Assembly: GCF_000236565.1 (NCBI RefSeq)
Contig: NZ_AHAM01000210.1
Coordinates: 1-50,916 of the forward strand
Direction of reading: 5' to 3'
Source: Mesorhizobium alhagi CCNWXJ12-2
GTDB taxonomy: Bacteria; Pseudomonadota; Alphaproteobacteria; Rhizobiales; Rhizobiaceae
DNA: 50,916 bases
The notes below the pieces were generated by a model. That model was not told the origin of the DNA. It did no database searches and worked only from the letters and a program-made list of their open reading frames with translations. A program made the translations under genes and the position numbers. Shown here piece by piece: positions 43,893 to 50,916 of the stretch (its first letter is position 1; each line of letters opens with the position of its first letter).

Positions 43893-44636
43893 TCACGCCC
43901 GGACTGAGAGCATCCGCTTCTCGGCGCCGTCCACGACCAGCGCCGTCAGCACGCCGGACCGGTAGGCCAGCGTGTCGACATTGACGCGGTTCGGCAGGAT
44001 TTCGGGCTCCGCGAACGGCGTGTGGCCGTGCACGATGATCTTCGGGTGCAGGGCGCGATAGTCCAGGAAATCCGCGCGTATCCAGATCAGGTCCTCAGCG
44101 GCCTGCTTGTCGAGCGCGACTTCGGGACGGATGCCCGCGTGGCAGAAGAAGAAGTCGCCCATCGCCGTGCTGAACGGCCGCGCCCGCAGGAAGGCGACAT
44201 GGCTGTCGTCGACGGCATCCATCAGCGCCGAATGGCTTTCCCGCAGCGCTGCCAAACTGCCGCTGTCCAGCGTCACGCCGTACGACCGTGCGGTTTCGGC
44301 CCCGCCAAACCGCGCGAACAGAGTTGCCGGGTCGGGTTTGTCGAGGAATTCGAGAAAGCCGACATCGTGGTTGCCGGCGAGCGAAATGATGCGCTCGTCG
44401 CGGCGATGGGCTGCGACCAGAAAATCCAGCACCGCCTTGGAATCGGGACCACGGTCGACATAGTCGCCGAGGTGAATGATGCGCCAGTCTGCCGGCCGGT
44501 CGCGCGCGATCTCCGCCTCGATCTGCTCGTGCATGAGCTTCAGCAGGTCGGCGCGCCCGTGCACGTCTCCCATCGCGTAGATGCGCATGCCTTCCGGCCC
44601 TCGCGCATCGAGAAAATGAACGCCTCCGTCCCGCAA
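43893..44636 (-). CDS. Calcineurin-like metallophosphoesterase
   Basis: Up to 247 residues. The metal-binding motifs are in order: YAMGDVHGRADLL (D-x-H) near residue 20, HLGDYVDRGPDSKAVLDFL (GD-x2-DRG) near residue 55, LAGNHDVGFLEFL (GNHD) near residue 90, and IIVHGHTPFAEPEILPNRVN (GHTP) near residue 200, plus FFFCHAGIRPEVALD. This is the bacterial Ser/Thr phosphatase or ApaH-like group. The start is a TTG at 44636, three bases after lutC, or ATG at 44588 (MRIYAMGD). Close spacing suggests co-transcription with lutCB, but no functional tie is known. Confidence 0.88.
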   Translation of the reverse strand: MRDGGVHFLDARGPEGMRIYAMGDVHGRADLLKLMHEQIEAEIARDRPADWRIIHLGDYVDRGPDSKAVLDFLVAAHRRDERIISLAGNHDVGFLEFLDKPDPATLFARFGGAETARSYGVTLDSGSLAALRESHSALMDAVDDSHVAFLRARPFSTAMGDFFFCHAGIRPEVALDKQAAEDLIWIRADFLDYRALHPKIIVHGHTPFAEPEILPNRVNVDTLAYRSGVLTALVVDGAEKRMLSVRA

Positions 44637-44639
44637 CGA

Positions 44640-45314
44640 TCAGTCGCCCACGACGAGGATGTGCAGCGCCCGCGGGCCATGCGCGCCGAGGATAAGCTTC
44701 TGCTCGATATCGCCGGAGCGCGAAGGGCCCGAGACGAGATTCAGCGTGCGCGGCATCTCTCCCTTTCCGAAGGTCTCGCGGACCTTGGCGATCGCCGTTT
44801 CGAGATCGCCGTCGATATCGGCGGCGTCGATGACCACAATGTGATGCTCGGGCAGGAAATTGATGGTCGTCGGATTGCCGGCGCCCGAAAGCATGACCAG
44901 CGTGCCGGTTTCGGCGATGCCGCCCGCCGCATGGCTGACGCCGGCCGCGTCGTCGCCGTCCGATGCCCCTTGCTTGACCTCCAGCGCGCGTTGCTTGCGC
45001 CACGGCATCGCGTCAAGCCTGGGATCGCCGCCCATGCGGATAGAAGCCGGCAGGTTCTTGCTGCGCAGATATTCGGCCACCGCCGCCGGCACGTCCTCCG
45101 GCTTCGGGACCCGCTGGACGGTCGCGAACAGCTTTTCGGCCATGGTGCAGAACAGATCGATGCGGCCCGCCGGCGCGAGTTGTCCCCGCGCGGGAATGAC
45201 ACCCTGTGGCGCATTCTTCAGCCTGTCGGCAACCGCCTGCTGGCGCAGCGCATCGCTTGCCGGCTGGCCGAGCGACTGGCGCACCTTGTTCAGGATGGCG
45301 TCGCGTGCGCTCAT
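44640..45314 (-). CDS. lutC: Lactate utilisation protein C
   Basis: This 224-residue LutC/YkgG-family protein begins MSARDAILNKVRQSLG. It has AGGIAETGTLVMLSGAGNPT near residue 130, FLPEHHIVVIDAADIDGDL, and LVSGPSRSGDIEQKLILGAH near the C-terminus, all typical. With LutA and LutB it forms the iron-sulphur L-lactate oxidation system. Its ATG overlaps the lutB stop by four bases, indicating translational coupling. Longer in-frame starts run back through lutB and are rejected. Confidence 0.92.
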   Translation of the reverse strand: MSARDAILNKVRQSLGQPASDALRQQAVADRLKNAPQGVIPARGQLAPAGRIDLFCTMAEKLFATVQRVPKPEDVPAAVAEYLRSKNLPASIRMGGDPRLDAMPWRKQRALEVKQGASDGDDAAGVSHAAGGIAETGTLVMLSGAGNPTTINFLPEHHIVVIDAADIDGDLETAIAKVRETFGKGEMPRTLNLVSGPSRSGDIEQKLILGAHGPRALHILVVGD

Positions 45315-46747
45315 TGAACGGCCTCTTTCGCCCCGGTGGCGCGGCTGCCCAGCTGCTGCATGAAGGTGCGCTTCTCCGGCGCGGGCAGGTCGCGATGCTT
45401 CGTCCAGCCGCCGGCGAGCGGCAGATAGCCGAACCTGCCCTTGCCGCGGTCGAGCAGCGACAGCATAGGGATAGCGATCGACGTCGCGAAACGGTAGAGC
45501 GAAGGCCGCTTGGCCAGGAACGCCCACAGCTTCAGCCCGGCGCGCTGGGTGGCCGGGTTCAGCCCGCGCTCGAATTCGCGCTCGCGCCAGTGCCGCATCA
45601 TCTTCGGCAGCGGGATCTTCATCGGGCACACGCTTTCGCAGCGACCGCAGAAGGTCGAGGCGTTGGGCAGGTGCCCGCTTTTGTCCACGCCGATCAGCGA
45701 CGGCGTCAGCACCGCGCCCATCGGCCCGGGATAGACCCAGCCATAGGCGTGCCCGCCGACTGCGTGATAGACCGGGCAATGGTTCATGCAGGCGCCGCAG
45801 CGTATGCAGCGCAGCATGTCCTGGAACTCGGTTCCGAGCATCGACGAGCGGCCATTGTCGAGTAGCACGACGTGGTATTCCTCCGGGCCGTCCGGATCGC
45901 CCGGCCGTCGCGGCCCGGTCGACATGGTCGTATAGACGCTCATCTCCTGGCCGGTCGCCGAGCGCGCCAGCACCCGCAAAATCTGCGCCGCGTCCTCCAG
46001 CGTCGGCACGATCTTCTCGAGCGAAGCCATTACGATATGCACCTTGGGCAGGATCTGCGTCAGGTCGCCATTGCCTTCATTGGTAACGATGATTGAGCTG
46101 CCGGTCTCCGCCACCAGGAAATTCGCGCCGGTAATGCCGACATCGGCCTCGAAATAGGCCGAGCGCAGCACCCGGCGCGCCTCGTTGAGCAGCGTTTCCG
46201 GCTCCGACAGGTCGCGGCCGGGCGGCAGGTGGTCGTGCACGCGCCGGAAATCCGCCTCGACCTGTTCCTTGTTCAGATGCACCGCCGGCGCGATGATATG
46301 GCTCGGATGCTCGCCTCGCAGCTGGATGATGTATTCGCCGAGATCGGTCTCGACCGGGCGGATGCCGTTTTCGGCGAGGAAATCGTTGAGCGCGATCTCC
46401 TCGGTGATCATCGACTTGCCCTTGGTCACCGTCCGCGCGCCGGCCGAGCGGCAGATGTCGAGAATGATGTTCCTCGCATCCTCGGCGGTCTGCGCCCAGT
46501 GCACATGGCCGCCGGACGCCTTCACCTTGGCCTCATAGGCCTCGAGATAGAGGTCGAGATTTTCGAGCGCATGGTCCTTGATGGCGCGGGCGTTGTCGCG
46601 CAGCCGATCGAATTCGGGCAGCGCGTTGACGGCTTTCTGGCGCTTGTCGATGAAGCCGGAGCGGACATTGCCGAGCGCCTTCTGCAACTGCGCGTCGGCC
46701 AGCGCGCCCGCCGAATTCTGCTTGAAGGTGGGGGAGGTGATTTGCAT
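45311..46747 (-). CDS. lutB: Lactate utilisation iron-sulphur protein B
   Basis: This 478-residue LutB/YkgF-type protein has two ferredoxin-like 4Fe-4S motifs: CIRCGACMNHCPVY near residue 310 and CGRCESVCPMKIPLPKMM near residue 363. The N-terminal domain has LADAQLQKALGNVRSGFIDK, ARTVTKGKSMITEEIALNDF and ITGANFLVAETGSSIIVTNE, conserved in the family. It passes electrons from lactate to the chain with LutA and LutC. A large palindrome separates it from lutA upstream (210 bases), and lutC follows with overlap. Confidence 0.94.
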   Translation of the reverse strand: MQITSPTFKQNSAGALADAQLQKALGNVRSGFIDKRQKAVNALPEFDRLRDNARAIKDHALENLDLYLEAYEAKVKASGGHVHWAQTAEDARNIILDICRSAGARTVTKGKSMITEEIALNDFLAENGIRPVETDLGEYIIQLRGEHPSHIIAPAVHLNKEQVEADFRRVHDHLPPGRDLSEPETLLNEARRVLRSAYFEADVGITGANFLVAETGSSIIVTNEGNGDLTQILPKVHIVMASLEKIVPTLEDAAQILRVLARSATGQEMSVYTTMSTGPRRPGDPDGPEEYHVVLLDNGRSSMLGTEFQDMLRCIRCGACMNHCPVYHAVGGHAYGWVYPGPMGAVLTPSLIGVDKSGHLPNASTFCGRCESVCPMKIPLPKMMRHWREREFERGLNPATQRAGLKLWAFLAKRPSLYRFATSIAIPMLSLLDRGKGRFGYLPLAGGWTKHRDLPAPEKRTFMQQLGSRATGAKEAVQ

Positions 46748-46775
46748 TAGCGCGCCCCTGGGCGGGAGTTGTCTG

Positions 46776-46920
46776 AAAGCACCCCCTCACCGGTTCGCTT
46801 CGCGAACCACCTCTCCCCCGCTTCGCAGGGGCGAGGAACCGCGTTCTGCAAGCTTGGGTTCCTCGCCCCCATGGAATGGGGGAGAGGTGCCGAGCGAAGC
46901 GAGGCGGAGAGGGGGTCTTT
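46776..46920. repeat. Large compound palindrome between lutA and lutB (copy 6)
   Basis: The ends AAAGCACCCCCTC and GAGGGGGTCTTT pair with one missing base. Inside, GGTTCGC-GCGAACC and other hairpins, a CCTCTCCCCCGC arm, and GGAACC/GGTTCC-type pairs (CGAGGAAC near 46830 with GTTCCTCG near 46858) build a multi-arm structure. A 32-base stretch starting CACCTCTCCCCCGCTTC near 46807 recurs with one change at 50788 in the element behind the DUF559 gene. Confidence 0.88.
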
Positions 46921-46956
46921 AGCAAACTCCGATGAAGCCAGGTGCTTGTTCATATC

Positions 46957-47727
46957 CTACCTCCCCCCGATCGGTGGCGTTTGCGTCATTCCGGCCAGCA
47001 CTTCCGCGACGTGCCGGACCTCGACCTTCGAGCCCTCGCGCTTCAGCTTGCCGGCCATGTTCATCAGGCAGCCGAGATCGCCGGCAAGCAGCGTCGAGGC
47101 GCCCGAGGCGGCGATGCTCCTGGTCTTCGTTTCCACGATCGAGTTGGAAATGTCGGGATACTTGACGCAGAAGGTGCCGCCGAAACCGCAGCAGACATCG
47201 GGATCCTGCATCTCGACCAGCTTTACGCCGGCCACAGAGGCGAGCAGCGCGCGCGGCTGCTGCTTGATGTCGAGCTCGCGCAGGCCCGAGCAGGAATCGT
47301 GGTAGGTCACCGCGGCGTCAAGGCGGGCATCGACGCCGCGCATGCCGCGCACGTCGACCAGAAAGCTAACCAACTCGTGGACCTTGGCCGAAAATGCCCG
47401 CGCCCGCGCTTCCCACTTGGCGTCACCCTTCAACAGGCCGGGATAGTGCTTCTTCAGCATGCCCGCGCACGATCCCGAGGGCGCCACGACATAGTCGAAA
47501 CCCTCGAAAGCTTCGATGGTATTTTCGGCAATGGCGCGGGTGTCGGCGCGGTCGCCCGAATTGTAGGCGGGCTGGCCGCAGCAGGTCTGCGCGCGCGGCA
47601 CCTCGACCGTGCAGCCGGCATCCTCGATCAGCTTGATGGCGGCGAAACCGACCGTCGGCCGGAACAGGTCGACCAGGCAGGTCACAAACAGTCCGACGCT
47701 AGGCTTTTTTTCGATTGGCTGGGTCAC
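46957..47727 (-). CDS. lutA: Lactate utilisation protein A (cysteine-rich CCG protein)
   Basis: This 256-residue LutA/YkgE-type protein has two CCG domains: RAQTCCGQPAYNSGDRADTR near residue 47 and DPDVCCGFGGTFCVKYPDIS near residue 178. The SGSCAGMLKKHYPG and TYHDSCSGLRELDI segments add the usual cysteines. It is homologous to the GlcF/heterodisulphide-reductase cysteine-rich subunits and works with LutB and LutC in L-lactate oxidation. It is the first gene of the lut set on the minus strand, 25 bases downstream of the GntR regulator gene on the same strand. Confidence 0.94.
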   Translation of the reverse strand: MTQPIEKKPSVGLFVTCLVDLFRPTVGFAAIKLIEDAGCTVEVPRAQTCCGQPAYNSGDRADTRAIAENTIEAFEGFDYVVAPSGSCAGMLKKHYPGLLKGDAKWEARARAFSAKVHELVSFLVDVRGMRGVDARLDAAVTYHDSCSGLRELDIKQQPRALLASVAGVKLVEMQDPDVCCGFGGTFCVKYPDISNSIVETKTRSIAASGASTLLAGDLGCLMNMAGKLKREGSKVEVRHVAEVLAGMTQTPPIGGR

Positions 47728-47752
47728 TGATTTCCCTGGCTTGTTGTCTGCT

Positions 47753-48580
47753 TCATTGTCTTGCTTCGGACCGCTGTCTCAGTCGCAATCTCGACACGCG
47801 CTGCCAGTCGCCGGCGCGTTCGGCCTCGATCATCGCCTGCTCGACATAGATAATATGGTCCATAGCCGCCTTGCGTGCGCCGGCCGGGTCGCCGCCGGCG
47901 ACAGCCGCGTGGATCGCCCGGTGCTGCGCCAGCAACTGCTCGCGTGCGCCGGGCAGGCCGAACACCAGAAGCCGGTTGTGGAACACCCCATCCGACAGCA
48001 GGCGGTAGCACGAGCGCAGCGTGTGCAAAAGGATGATGTTATGGGCGCATTCGCTGATCGCGTTGTGGAATTCGACGTCGACCGCAGCCTCCTGCTCGAA
48101 ATCTCCGCGCTCATGCGCCGCCTCCATGCGCGCCATGATCTGGGCAAGCAGGGCGAGATCGTCGGCGGTCGCCCTTCGCGCCGCATATTCGGAGGCGACG
48201 CCCTCGATTTCGCGACGGTATTCGAGATAGTCGGCTGCGGCTTTGCGGTGCGTGGCGATCAGGTCCATCACCGGCGCGGTGAACACCTGGCCGATCACGT
48301 CGGCGACATAGGTGCCGCCGCCGGGCCGCGTCACGATCAGCCCGCGCGCTTCCAGAGCTTTCAGCGCGTCGCGCAGGATCGGCCGCGATACGTCGAACTG
48401 CCGCGCCAGTTCGCGCTCGCCGGGCAACCGGTCGGCCGCGCGCAGCACGCCTTCGAGAATCATGCTCTCGATCTGCTGCACGACCTCGTCGGCGGTGCGC
48501 GAATGCTCTATCCGGGAGAAGATTTCACTCAATGCTCGGCGTTCCGGGCGGCTCGTTGTCGCCGCCGACAATAGCGGCAA
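47753..48580 (-). CDS. GntR-family regulator of lactate/glycolate genes (FadR subfamily)
   Basis: This 275-residue FadR-subfamily GntR regulator has a winged helix-turn-helix at residues 25-95 (LEGVLRAADRLPGERELARQ; FDVSRPILRDALKALEARGL). The all-helical FCD effector domain follows, including VDVEFHNAISECAHNIILLH and LAQHRAIHAAVAGGDPAGAR with the metal/ligand His residues. The start is a TTG at 48580 with AAGAAG upstream. It is the first gene before lutA on the same strand and is divergent from glcD. The gap holds a perfect palindromic operator. The likely inducers are lactate or glycolate, as for LldR/GlcC proteins. Confidence 0.9.
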   Translation of the reverse strand: MPLLSAATTSRPERRALSEIFSRIEHSRTADEVVQQIESMILEGVLRAADRLPGERELARQFDVSRPILRDALKALEARGLIVTRPGGGTYVADVIGQVFTAPVMDLIATHRKAAADYLEYRREIEGVASEYAARRATADDLALLAQIMARMEAAHERGDFEQEAAVDVEFHNAISECAHNIILLHTLRSCYRLLSDGVFHNRLLVFGLPGAREQLLAQHRAIHAAVAGGDPAGARKAAMDHIIYVEQAMIEAERAGDWQRVSRLRLRQRSEARQ

Positions 48581-48697
48581 CGTCTTCTTCTGGTCAATTT
48601 AATTATCCGCTTGCTAGGTGTTCAGCCGGCATTCAATGAAGCGAGGCCGGCACATCAACGGAAGCAGCAATTCACGATTTGCAGACCGTCGGCGCTG

Positions 48698-48718
48698 CTG
48701 GTAAAAGCTTTTTACCAG
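48698..48718. promoter_or_regulatory. Palindromic operator between the GntR regulator and glcD
   Basis: CTGGTAAAA (48698-48706) and TTTTACCAG (48710-48718) form a perfect inverted repeat around GCT. The TGGT ... ACCA ends match FadR/PdhR/LldR-type operators. It lies 20 bases before the glcD ATG, where a bound repressor would block the promoter or start, and about 118 bases before the regulator gene. Confidence 0.8.
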
Positions 48719-48738
48719 TTTGTTCCGGAGAGACCGCG

Positions 48739-50235
48739 ATGTCCGGTTTGGCCATGCCGATGCCCGCCGCCGACACGATGCGCCGGCGCGACGAGATCGT
48801 CGCCGACATGCGCATCATCGTGCCGGGCGAGGGCGTGGTCGACGCCGTCAACGAGATGCGCGCCTTCGAAAGCGACGGGCTGACGGCCTATCGACAACTG
48901 CCGCTCGTCGTCGTGCTGCCCGAAACGACCGCGCAGGTCGCAAGAATCCTGAAATACTGCAACGAGCGAAACATTCGCGTCGTGCCGCGCGGCTCCGGCA
49001 CCTCGCTTTCCGGCGGCGCCCTGCCGCTGGAGGACGCCGTGCTCCTGGTGATGAGCCGCTTCAACCGCATACTCGAGATCGACTTTCCCAACCGCGCCGC
49101 CGTCGCCCAGCCCGGCGTCACCAATCTCGGCATCACCAACGCCGTCGAGCAGGAGGGCTTTTACTACGCCCCCGATCCATCCTCCCAGATCGCCTGCTCG
49201 ATCGGCGGCAATGTCGCGGAAAATTCCGGCGGCGTTCACTGCCTGAAATACGGCCTTACCGCCAACAACGTGCTCGGCATCGAAATGGTGCTGATGGACG
49301 GCGAGATCGTCCGGCTCGGCGGAAAATATCTCGATTCCGAAGGTTACGACCTTCTGGGTGTTATGACCGGCTCGGAAGGGCTTTTGGGCGTGGTCACCGA
49401 GGTCACCGTGCGCATCCTGAAGAAGCCGGAAACCGCGCGTGCGCTGCTGATCGGCTTCCCGACAAGCGAGCAGGCCGGACAGTGCGTCGCTGACATCATC
49501 GGCGCCGGCATCATTCCGGGCGGCATGGAGATGATGGACCGTCCGGCGATCCACGCGGCGGAAGATTTCGTTCAGGCAGGTTACCCGCTGGAATGCGAAG
49601 CGCTCCTGATCGTCGAGTTGGACGGACCGGGCGTCGAGATCGACCACCTGATCGGACTGGTCGAGGCGATCGCGCTGCAGAACGGCTCAACGACCTGCCG
49701 GATTTCAACCTCCGAGGAGGAACGGCTGACCTTTTGGGCCGGCCGCAAGGCAGCCTTCCCGGCCGTCGGCCGCATCTCGCCGGACTATTACTGCATGGAC
49801 GGCACCATTCCGCGCAAGGAGCTGCCGTGCGTGCTCTCCGGCATGCGCGACCTCTCGGAGCGCTACGGCCTGCGCGTCGCCAATGTCTTCCACGCCGGCG
49901 ACGGCAACCTCCACCCGCTCATCCTCTACGACGCCAATGTGCCCGGCGAACTCGAAAAGGCGGAAAATTTCGGCGCGGACATATTGCGGCTCTGCGTCAG
50001 GGTCGGCGGCGTCCTCACCGGCGAGCATGGCGTCGGCGTCGAAAAGCGGGACCTGATGCCGGAAATGTTCAACCAGATCGACCTCGACCAGCAAATGCGC
50101 GTCAAATGCGCCTTCGACCCCAACCACCTGCTCAACCCCGGCAAGGTCTTCCCGCAGCTCCGCCGCTGCGCCGAACTGGGGCGAATGCACATCAGTGGTG
50201 GCAAAATGCCGTTCCCGGACATTCCGAGGTTTTGA
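48739..50235 (+). CDS. glcD: FAD-linked oxidase, glycolate oxidase subunit GlcD type
   Basis: This 498-residue flavoprotein has the PCMH-type FAD-binding domain (RVVPRGSGTSLSGGALPLED near residue 88; IGGNVAENSGGVHCLKYGLT near residue 155; VMTGSEGLLGVVTEVTVRIL). The C-terminal domain has HAGDGNLHPLILYDA near residue 387 and LTGEHGVGVEKR near 430, both FAD/substrate motifs of GlcD and D-lactate dehydrogenases. It oxidises a 2-hydroxy acid such as glycolate or D-lactate. GGAGAG precedes the ATG. The expected partner glcE does not follow directly; a DUF559 gene and palindromes come next, and the window then ends. Confidence 0.93.
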   Translation: MSGLAMPMPAADTMRRRDEIVADMRIIVPGEGVVDAVNEMRAFESDGLTAYRQLPLVVVLPETTAQVARILKYCNERNIRVVPRGSGTSLSGGALPLEDAVLLVMSRFNRILEIDFPNRAAVAQPGVTNLGITNAVEQEGFYYAPDPSSQIACSIGGNVAENSGGVHCLKYGLTANNVLGIEMVLMDGEIVRLGGKYLDSEGYDLLGVMTGSEGLLGVVTEVTVRILKKPETARALLIGFPTSEQAGQCVADIIGAGIIPGGMEMMDRPAIHAAEDFVQAGYPLECEALLIVELDGPGVEIDHLIGLVEAIALQNGSTTCRISTSEEERLTFWAGRKAAFPAVGRISPDYYCMDGTIPRKELPCVLSGMRDLSERYGLRVANVFHAGDGNLHPLILYDANVPGELEKAENFGADILRLCVRVGGVLTGEHGVGVEKRDLMPEMFNQIDLDQQMRVKCAFDPNHLLNPGKVFPQLRRCAELGRMHISGGKMPFPDIPRF

Positions 50236-50237
50236 GG

Positions 50238-50756
50238 ATGGCGTTTCAGAATAAGTATTCCTCGCCCCCTCAACGCGGGGGAGAGGTGGCTCGGGGGAAG
50301 CCCGAGACGGAGAGGGGGGCGGCCGGCCTGCCGAGCCGGCGCGCGCCTGAGAAGATCGCGCGGGCCCGCTCGCTCCGCCAAGGCGAAAACATCGCGGAGG
50401 CGACCCTGTGGAACGAACTGAAAGCCAAAAAGCTGGGCGGATACAAGTTCGCTAGCCAAGTGCCTATCGGTCCGTATTTCGCTGACTTCGCATGCCGCAG
50501 TGCAAAGCTGGTCATCGAGTTGGACGGGAGCCAACACGCAGAGAGTTCCTACGACAGACGGCGTGACGAATTCATGCGCGGCGAAGGATATTCGGTGATC
50601 CGCTTCTGGAGCGCCGACATGCTGAACAACCCGGCGAGCGTTTGCGAAACCATCCTTGCTGCACTCGAGGGGCGACTGAGTGAAGACACGGTCGCTTCGG
50701 ACCTGAGGTTCGTTTTTGCGAGAGCGAGCGAGAAGGTCAAGGGCGGCACTCGATGA
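50238..50756 (+). CDS. DUF559 (Vsr-like endonuclease fold) protein
   Basis: 172 residues from an ATG two bases after glcD. The conserved DUF559 core starts near residue 46: ARSLRQGENIAEATLWNELK, then KLGGYKFASQVPIGPYFADF, CRSAKLVIELDGSQH and GYSVIRFWSADMLNN. The D ... E-x-D pattern (ADF ... VIELDG) fits the PD-(D/E)XK nuclease fold. The first 40 residues (SPPQRGGEVARGKPETERGA) are a translated palindrome, so a later start may be used; a GTG at about 50286 is possible. Palindromes flank the gene, the second starting two bases after its stop. The gene splits glcD from the operon's likely remainder. Its role is unknown. Confidence 0.85.
   Translation: MAFQNKYSSPPQRGGEVARGKPETERGAAGLPSRRAPEKIARARSLRQGENIAEATLWNELKAKKLGGYKFASQVPIGPYFADFACRSAKLVIELDGSQHAESSYDRRRDEFMRGEGYSVIRFWSADMLNNPASVCETILAALEGRLSEDTVASDLRFVFARASEKVKGGTR
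50262..50318. repeat. Palindrome at the 5' side of the DUF559 gene
   Basis: CGCCCCCT near the start and AGGGGGGCG at the end pair with one extra base. Inside are CCCC/GGGG arms and a perfect CTCGGG-GGAAG-CCCGAG hairpin. It belongs to the window's palindrome family and lies inside the coding frame. Confidence 0.8.
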
Positions 50757-50757
50757 T

Positions 50758-50916
50758 CGCCCCCTCTCCGCCTCGCTTCGCTCGGCACCTCTCCCCCGCT
50801 TCACAGGGGCGAGGAACCCGAGTTCTCCGAGGTCGCCGACTCCTGCGAGGTAGCGACCTTCGCGAGTGCCGGTTCCTCGCCCCCGCAGAGCGGGGGAGAG
50901 GTGGCGCGGGGGGAGG
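50758..50916. repeat. Compound palindrome at the 3' side of the DUF559 gene, cut by the window end
   Basis: It starts two bases after the DUF559 stop with CGCCCCCTCTCCGCCTCGC. A CACCTCTCCCCCGCTTCAC block follows near 50788, then GGGGCGAGGAACC and its mate GGTTCCTCGCCCC near 50870, and finally CGGGGGAGAGGTGGCGCGGG. The arms nest as in the element at 46776. The window ends before the outer arm is complete. Confidence 0.85.

Noticed and set aside
49593-50237. Extended N-terminus of the DUF559 protein through glcD
   Set aside because: The in-frame extension is the out-of-frame translation of glcD; the first plausible start is at 50238.

Overview
The window is about 51 kb of GC-rich, densely coding chromosomal DNA from an alphaproteobacterium. 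It most likely comes from the Hyphomicrobiales (Rhizobiales), near Mesorhizobium or another Phyllobacteriaceae. The evidence is a tRNA-His with A73 and no G-1, an Irr-type iron control element, a CtrA box, a PdhS/DivJ/PleC-like kinase, a MucR fragment, and many GC-rich intergenic palindromes of rhizobial type. I see no prophage, IS transposase, rRNA operon or CRISPR array. It reads as core chromosome with local scars: degraded toxin and regulator fragments, a frameshifted xseA, and a palindrome-flanked DUF559 gene.

Layout. 1-3.7 kb: end of an aldehyde dehydrogenase, an SDR oxidoreductase, an alpha/beta hydrolase and an uncharacterised protein. 3.7-7.1 kb (minus): polyamine catabolism genes puuB and puuA, then a degenerate receiver protein. 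7.3-10.6 kb: isocitrate lyase (aceA) with a small partner gene, divergent from its probable ScfR/RamB-type regulator, with TGTAAA operator repeats between them. 10.6-13.1 kb: a ParE toxin remnant, a LysR regulator, a small ORF and an EamA exporter. 13.4-17.5 kb: potFGHI polyamine uptake operon. 17.5-21.5 kb: an AsmA-family protein and acetoacetyl-CoA synthetase. 21.7-24.7 kb: ferric iron binding protein and permease under a perfect Irr box, with no ATPase alongside. 24.8-29.3 kb: a large multi-PAS histidine kinase with a CtrA box, divergent from a phasin gene. The phasin is followed by a three-hairpin small RNA carrying CCUCCUCCC loops. 29.4-34.1 kb: tRNA-His, an RcnB-like protein, a truncated MucR, a tiny RMF-like protein, frameshifted xseA, a second EamA exporter and a HigBA-type toxin-antitoxin pair. 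34.1-40.3 kb: a LysR regulator divergent from a DUF1127 protein, a haloalkane-dehalogenase-like hydrolase, a DUF937 protein, glutamate-cysteine ligase and a TerC/YjbE membrane protein. 40.5-44.6 kb: rsmE, a secreted pentapeptide-repeat protein, a conserved unknown, a glutamine amidotransferase, a small membrane peptide and a metallophosphoesterase. 44.6-50.8 kb: lutCBA, a GntR regulator, a divergent glcD-type FAD oxidase with a palindromic operator, then a DUF559 gene packed between two large palindromes.

Functionally the window is dominated by carbon and nitrogen scavenging: putrescine uptake and oxidation, acetate/fatty acid use through the glyoxylate shunt, acetoacetate and polyhydroxybutyrate metabolism, and lactate/glycolate oxidation. 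Each module keeps its regulator or operator close by. The most interesting signals are the cuckoo-type RNA behind the phasin gene, the DUF559-palindrome package with related palindromes across the window, the CtrA box at the cell-cycle kinase, and the overlapping RMF-like and MucR-fragment genes.
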